Source: Mycolicibacterium bacteremicum
Lineage (GTDB): Bacteria > Actinomycetota > Actinomycetes > Mycobacteriales > Mycobacteriaceae
NCBI RefSeq assembly: GCF_002086115.1
Contig: NZ_MVHJ01000019.1
Location: 1-64,000 of the forward strand
Length of the DNA stretch: 64,000 bases
Direction of reading: 5' to 3'
Below, piece by piece: positions 60,680 through 64,000 of the stretch. Under the pieces are notes generated by a model that did no database searches, was not told the DNA's origin, and saw nothing but the letters and a program-made list of their open reading frames with translations. Both the position numbers and the translations under genes were made by a program. Within the stretch, counting starts at the first letter, position 1. Each line of letters opens with the position of its first letter.

Positions 60680-60712
60680 AGGAATGGCTAACCTGAATAA
60701 GGCTCACCTTGG
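60679..60712 (+). promoter_or_regulatory. two overlapping IdeR-type boxes upstream of bfrB
   Basis: Box 1 (60679-60697) matches the IdeR consensus at 14 of 19, with the core GGCTAACCT intact. Box 2 (60694-60712) matches at 11 of 19, with core GGCTCACCT. Tandem boxes before bfrB are known in M. tuberculosis, where IdeR activates ferritin synthesis in high iron; this layout is the same. Confidence 0.8.
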
Positions 60713-60748
60713 ATGACACGCCGTCTGACCTGCCCTATCGTGGTCGGC

Positions 60749-61294
60749 ATGACCGACGCAACCGCACTCGACACCAAATTCAACGCCCTCCTCCGCGAGC
60801 AAATTCGCAGCGAGTTCACCGCGTCGCAGCAGTACGTCGCCATCGCCGTCTACTTCGACGGCGCCGACCTGCCCCGACTGGCCGCTCACTTCTATGCGCA
60901 GGCCGTCGAGGAGCGCAACCACGCCATGATGCTGGTGCAGTACCTGCTCGACCGCGACGCCGATGTCGAGATCCCCGCCGTCGACGCCGTCCTGAACAGC
61001 TTCGACACCCCGGCGCAGGCCTTGCGCCTGGCGCTGGAGCAGGAGCGGACCGTGACCGAGCAGGTCTCCCGCCTGGCCGCTGTCGCCCGCGACGAGGGCG
61101 ACTACCTCGGCGAGCAGTTCATGCAGTGGTTCCTCAAGGAGCAGGTCGAAGAGGTCGCCACCATGACCACGCTGGTTCGCATCGCCGAGCGGGCCGGGGC
61201 CAACCTGTTCCACCTCGAGGACTTCGTGGCTCGCGAACTCGGCGGCGCAGCGGCCGATCCGACCGCGCCCAAGGCTGCCGGCGGCAATCTCTAA
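60749..61294 (+). CDS. bfrB: ferritin BfrB
   Basis: 181 residues from the ATG at 60749 (MTDATALDTKFNALLREQI); an ATG at 60713 lies inside the second iron box and is unlikely. It is a non-heme ferritin subunit that forms a 24-mer iron store. Ferroxidase-site residues are in QIRSEFTASQQYVAIAVYF (Glu), AVEERNHAMMLVQ (Glu and His) and the Glu/Gln of LEQERTVTEQV and GEQFMQWFLKEQVEE. Tandem IdeR boxes upstream. It converges with the GDPD gene, the ends overlapping by four bases. Matches Rv3841. Confidence 0.96.
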   Translation: MTDATALDTKFNALLREQIRSEFTASQQYVAIAVYFDGADLPRLAAHFYAQAVEERNHAMMLVQYLLDRDADVEIPAVDAVLNSFDTPAQALRLALEQERTVTEQVSRLAAVARDEGDYLGEQFMQWFLKEQVEEVATMTTLVRIAERAGANLFHLEDFVARELGGAAADPTAPKAAGGNL

Positions 61295-62124
61295 TCCCGG
61301 CCGGCTCCGGTCAGGCCGTTCTCCAGCCAGTCCTTGGTACGGCCGGGATGGTTGGTGGCCACCCACGCCACCTCCAGATCCCGGCAGTACCGGACGTCCT
61401 CGTAGTGGTCGACGGTCCAGCAGTACAGCGCGCGGCCCTGTGCGGCGGCGCGGTCGACCAGTTCGGGATGCTCACGCAGGGTGGCGATGGACGGCCCGAC
61501 GGCCGTCGCACCCACCGTGGTGGCCGCACTGCCGCCGAGGAATCGTGAGGTCTCGCCCAGCAGGACGGTCGGCAGCATCGGGGCCGCCCGCCGGATCCGC
61601 CACACCGCCGCGGCCGAGAAGGACATGACCACGGCCCTGGCCAGATCCGCCGAGGCGGGCGCGGCGATGCCGTACCGGTGCAGCAGCGCGAGCACCTTGC
61701 TCTCCACCAGCGCTCCGTAGCGCACCGGGTGCTTGGTCTCGATGAAGATCTTCACCGGCCGTCTGCTGTCCAACACAAGCGTCAGCAGCGTGTCCAGGGT
61801 CAGCAGACCGGTGTCGCCGCCGACCCCGCTGTCGCGCCAGCCGGTGTGCCAGGAGCCGAAATCCAGGTCGCGCAACTGCGCCAGCGTCATCTCCGACACC
61901 AGACCGGTGCCGTCCGAGGTGCGGTCGACCCGGCGGTCGTGCACGCAGACCAGGTGACCGTCCCGGGTCAGCCGGACGTCGCACTCCACGCCGTCGGCGC
62001 CCTCCTGCAGCGCCAGCTCGTAGGCGGCCACGGTGTGCTCGGGACGGTCCGCGGACGCACCCCGGTGCGCAACGACGAACGGGTGGCCGGTCTCGGCTCC
62101 TCCGACGGCGTCCCCCGTGGTCAT
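61291..62124 (-). CDS. glycerophosphodiester phosphodiesterase (GlpQ1-like)
   Basis: 277 residues from the ATG at 62124 (MTTGDAVGGAETG); the frame is open further but overlaps the next gene. It hydrolyses glycerophosphodiesters to glycerol-3-phosphate and an alcohol. The GDPD signature is VAHRGASADRPEHT, GADGVECDVRLTRDGHLV and VHDRRVDRTSDGTG, with IFIETKHP later and ALYCWTVDHYEDVRYC near the end. No signal peptide, so it is probably cytoplasmic. It sits four bases after the DUF4328 gene. Matches Rv3842c. Confidence 0.94.
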   Translation of the reverse strand: MTTGDAVGGAETGHPFVVAHRGASADRPEHTVAAYELALQEGADGVECDVRLTRDGHLVCVHDRRVDRTSDGTGLVSEMTLAQLRDLDFGSWHTGWRDSGVGGDTGLLTLDTLLTLVLDSRRPVKIFIETKHPVRYGALVESKVLALLHRYGIAAPASADLARAVVMSFSAAAVWRIRRAAPMLPTVLLGETSRFLGGSAATTVGATAVGPSIATLREHPELVDRAAAQGRALYCWTVDHYEDVRYCRDLEVAWVATNHPGRTKDWLENGLTGAGRD

Positions 62125-62128
62125 ATCG

Positions 62129-63148
62129 CTATGCTGCCGGGTTCCGGTCCTCGGCCTCAACCGGAGAGTCTGTTTCCGCAGGTCGCTCGGCGCGGTCGGC
62201 GGGCTTGGGCGCCTCGGCGGCCACCACCCAGCGATGCGCGGGGCGGTCGACCGGGGTTCGCTCGAAGCCCTGGTACACCTGCCACGCCAGCAGCAGGGTG
62301 GCCAGTGCCACCAGGTAGGCAATGGTGGTGATGACGGTGTTGTCGGCAATGCGCTGCGCGTCGGTGTGGAAGACGGTCAGGATGGTCGTCACGATCGACG
62401 CGATGGACAGCGCATAGCTGAAGAACCAGGTGATCCACCAGCTGACGATCCGCAGCCCGCGGCGTCGCTCGGCGCGGGCCAGCTCGATGACGTAGACCGG
62501 GGCGAGCACCAGATTGATCGGCGGCACCATGCAGCCGACCCATAGCCGGCCCGGCGTGCGCGGGTCCTCCGAACCCAGATGCGCGAACGCCGCCGCGCGC
62601 CGCGCGATCAGCCAGTTGGTCAACACCAGCCCGCTGGCCAGCACGCCGAAGAAGGCCAGCACGCTGGCCGCGACCGGCAGCCAGGTCGCGATGCCGGCCA
62701 CGATCGGGTTCAGCAGCGAGCTGCGGTTGTACAGCATCAGTGCGTAGCGGAGCATGTGCAGCACCGCCGCGGCCCCGAGCAGGATCAGCGTGGCCAGCAC
62801 CGTTCGCCGGACCAGTGCGGGCGACGGTCCACGCCGGCCGGCCGTCGGGTCGGCGCCCCCGGCCTCCTCGAACTGTTCGTGCAGCCCCCACCGCGGGATG
62901 GCGGTGTAGCGGGGCGTCGGTCCCAGCGGTCCGCGGCGGCGGCGCGGCGGCGGCGCAGCGCCGGGCCGGACCGCGATCCAGCGGTATCCCGAGGGAAGCT
63001 TCCCGGGCCCGGGCGGCCGGGCGGGCTGCGCCGGGGAGGGTGGCTGCGCCCCGGGGGCCAGCAGCGTCCCGCGACAGCGCGGACACCACGCCCGTTGGCG
63101 GTCGCGGACGTTCCACCGCGTGCCGCACTGGGCACAGACCTGGATCAC
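62129..63148 (-). CDS. DUF4328 membrane protein with N-terminal zinc ribbon (Rv3843c-like)
   Basis: A 339-residue protein. Residues 1-30 form a zinc ribbon (CAQCGTRW, WCPRCRG). A Pro/Arg-rich linker follows, then about six membrane helices of the DUF4328 type (ATLILLGAAAVLHMLRYAL, VPPINLVLAPVYVIELARA, SYALSIASIVTTIL). The acidic C-terminal tail is cytoplasmic by the positive-inside rule. Function unknown. The start ATG is followed directly by the ribbon, supporting the choice. Same strand as the GDPD gene and probably cotranscribed. Confidence 0.9.
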   Translation of the reverse strand: MIQVCAQCGTRWNVRDRQRAWCPRCRGTLLAPGAQPPSPAQPARPPGPGKLPSGYRWIAVRPGAAPPPRRRRGPLGPTPRYTAIPRWGLHEQFEEAGGADPTAGRRGPSPALVRRTVLATLILLGAAAVLHMLRYALMLYNRSSLLNPIVAGIATWLPVAASVLAFFGVLASGLVLTNWLIARRAAAFAHLGSEDPRTPGRLWVGCMVPPINLVLAPVYVIELARAERRRGLRIVSWWITWFFSYALSIASIVTTILTVFHTDAQRIADNTVITTIAYLVALATLLLAWQVYQGFERTPVDRPAHRWVVAAEAPKPADRAERPAETDSPVEAEDRNPAA

Positions 63149-63157
63149 TCGACCAGC

Positions 63158-63490
63158 CTACGACCCGGTGCTGACCGGACGGCCCGCCTGGACCCAGGAC
63201 AGCATGCCGCCCGCGACGTTGACCGGTTCGAAGCCGTTACGGGCCAGATACTGGGCCACCCGCTGCGAACGACCACCGGCGTGGCAGATCACGTACAGCG
63301 TCGCGTCGCGGTCGATCTCGTCGATGCGGGCGGGCACATCGCCCATCGGGATGTGCTGGGCGCCCGCGATGTGCCCGTTCTGCCACTCATCGTCCTCGCG
63401 CACATCGAGCAGCACGGCGTCCGCCCCGAACTCCGCCGGCAGCCGGCCGACCTCGATCTGCTGCACATCCCCGTCAGACATACCGACCAT
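63158..63490 (-). CDS. single-domain rhodanese (sulfurtransferase-like)
   Basis: About 110 residues from the ATG at 63490, or 107 from the ATG at 63481 (MSDGDVQQIEV). The open frame runs to 63571 but that part overlaps DnaA-box-like repeats and is not conserved-looking. Rhodanese motifs: LLDVREDDEWQNGHIAGAQHIPMGD, and the active-site loop VICHAGGRSQRVA with the catalytic Cys. It would transfer sulfur or act in redox or thiol homeostasis. No partner enzyme is adjacent. It ends ten bases before the DUF4328 start. Confidence 0.9.
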   Translation of the reverse strand: MVGMSDGDVQQIEVGRLPAEFGADAVLLDVREDDEWQNGHIAGAQHIPMGDVPARIDEIDRDATLYVICHAGGRSQRVAQYLARNGFEPVNVAGGMLSWVQAGRPVSTGS

Positions 63491-63542
63491 GCTGGCACGC
63501 CCCGCCGGGCGACGCACCGATTCCCCGGCAGCAATGTCCTTG

Positions 63543-63641
63543 CTATCCACAGTTTCCACAGGTTCATCCACAGGCTGGGGGTCGAATCGCTGGGGATGAC
63601 CCCCGTTTCAACTGTGAATCCGGGTTCGGCCTGTGGATGAA
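63543..63641. repeat. DnaA-box-like cluster with a perfect 13-bp inverted repeat
   Basis: Four TCCACA-type motifs: CTATCCACA (63543-63551), GTTTCCACA (63552-63560), TCATCCACA (63564-63572) and its inverse TGTGGATGA (63632-63640). The last two are part of an exact inverted repeat, TTCATCCACAGGC (63563-63575) and GCCTGTGGATGAA (63629-63641). They resemble the actinobacterial DnaA box TTGTCCACA with one or two changes. Confidence 0.65.
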
Positions 63642-63841
63642 TCGGGTTTTCACGGGCCCGGCGATCAACAAGCGACGCGCCGGACGAGCAAAAATATTGA
63701 TGAACTAAGTTTCGCAGACGGCAGTTACCCGCCGGTTCGAATCGGTCGGATTTGATTGCCGGCGGACCCCTGGACGGGGTGCCAGGGACCCGATTTCGGC
63801 CTCGGGCAAACAGGGTCTATGATCGGCGTCACAACAGTCCG

Positions 63842-63857
63842 TGTGACAGATCTCACT
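63842..63857 (+). promoter_or_regulatory. CRP-family binding site candidate
   Basis: TGTGACAGATCTCACT fits the CRP consensus TGTGA-N6-TCACA at nine of ten defined positions. It lies 37 bp before the start of the right-edge gene and about 20 bp after a TATGAT element, a position more typical of repression. Confidence 0.6.
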
Positions 63858-63894
63858 GGGGGGACACAGTGATCGTGCAGGTCAGGAGCGCTTG

Positions 63895-64000
63895 ATGGCA
63901 GCACACCCGCTTGGGCAAGGGTCGGCCGTGCCGCCGTCCGATTGGCAGTCGTCCCATCACTACACCAACAACCAGGTTGTTGCCCTCATCCGCGCGACCG
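63895..64000 (+). CDS. unidentified protein, N-terminal end only (3' truncated by window)
   Basis: An ATG at 63895 with AGGAG six bases upstream opens a frame that runs off the window: MAAHPLGQGSAVPPSDW, then QSSHHYTNNQVVALIRAT. The 35 residues show no signal peptide, membrane segment or recognised domain. Codon use is mycobacterial. The start overlaps the stop of an 8-codon ORF (TGATG). A CRP-like site lies upstream. No function can be given. Confidence 0.6.
   Translation, partial: MAAHPLGQGSAVPPSDWQSSHHYTNNQVVALIRAT

Larger units (their letters stand above)
63491..63894. other. non-coding stretch between the rhodanese gene and the right-edge gene
   Basis: About 400 bp with no convincing gene on either strand. 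It holds, left to right: a cluster of DnaA-box-like TCCACA motifs (63543-63641), an AT-rich run (63689-63713), a possible -10 element TATGAT (63818-63823), a CRP-like palindrome (63842-63857) and an 8-codon ORF ending at the next start codon (63869-63895). Confidence 0.6.

Noticed and set aside
63491..63571. N-terminal extension of the rhodanese to 63571
   Set aside because: The extra residues do not resemble the family and cover the DnaA-box-like repeats; ATGs at 63490/63481 suit the rhodanese fold better.
63725..63770. GGTTCGAATC resembling a tRNA T-loop, and a nearby CCCTGG/CCAGGG hairpin
   Set aside because: The bases on either side do not form a T-stem, and no acceptor or anticodon arm can be built; the hairpin has only a 6-bp stem.
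63491..63894. Chromosomal replication origin
   Set aside because: DnaA-like boxes and an AT-rich run are present, but dnaA, dnaN, rpmH and parAB are not in the window; reported only as a DnaA-box-like cluster.

Overview
The window is a GC-rich stretch of mycobacterial chromosome. It carries the mycolyl-arabinogalactan (cell-wall core) superlocus, the counterpart of M. tuberculosis Rv3789 to Rv3843c, in nearly the same order. Gene complement suggests a non-tuberculous, probably fast-growing Mycolicibacterium-type species: an alkane hydroxylase and a cholesterol oxidase are present, the sulfolipid-1 genes are absent where M. tuberculosis has them, and there are no PE/PPE genes. The organism is inferred from protein similarity recalled from memory, not from a database search.

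Layout. Bases 1-2.9 kb: end of a DUF222/HNH protein, a carboxymuconolactone-decarboxylase gene divergent from a MocR regulator, and an HD-domain gene. 2.9-10.7 kb: GtrA protein, dprE1, dprE2, aftA, embC, a tightly packed run that makes decaprenyl-phospho-arabinose and polymerises arabinan. 10.7-15.0 kb: four genes lie between embC and embA: an SDR, a divergent TetR regulator, a Tat-exported cholesterol oxidase and alkB. 15.1-22.4 kb: embA, embB and a coupled metallo-hydrolase. 22.4-33.8 kb (minus strand): DHFR-like gene, accD4, pks13, fadD32 (mycolic acid condensation), a cutinase-like lipase and a DUF732 protein. 33.8-43.6 kb (minus): fbpD/MPT51, two antigen-85 mycolyltransferases, aftB, ubiA, a PAP2 phosphatase, glfT2 and glf. 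43.8-50.8 kb: erp/pirG, an Rv3811-like amidase, a HAD phosphatase, two acyltransferases, an MBL-Rieske protein and its small partner. 50.8-57.6 kb: MOSC protein, an FAH-fold-like protein coupled to serS, a septum-formation protein, a zincin, a Cys/His-rich small protein, a histidine phosphatase and pheA. 57.7-61.3 kb: iron-linked genes (a DUF2470 protein and ferritin bfrB, each with an IdeR-type box) around a CPBP protease and an LCP ligase. 61.3-64 kb: GDPD, DUF4328 membrane protein, rhodanese, a 400-bp non-coding stretch with DnaA-box-like repeats and a CRP-like site, then the start of an unidentified gene.

How the genes work together: DprE1/DprE2, UbiA and the PAP2 phosphatase make decaprenyl-phosphoryl-arabinofuranose. 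Glf supplies UDP-galactofuranose and GlfT2 builds galactan. AftA, EmbA/B/C and AftB add and cap arabinan. FadD32, AccD4 and Pks13 make mycolates and the antigen-85 proteins attach them.

Most notable: an alanine in DprE1 where benzothiazinone-sensitive species have the target cysteine; the split emb cluster; a folded non-coding element after accD4; and a DnaA-box-like inverted repeat near the right edge. No phage, IS element, CRISPR array or tRNA was found.
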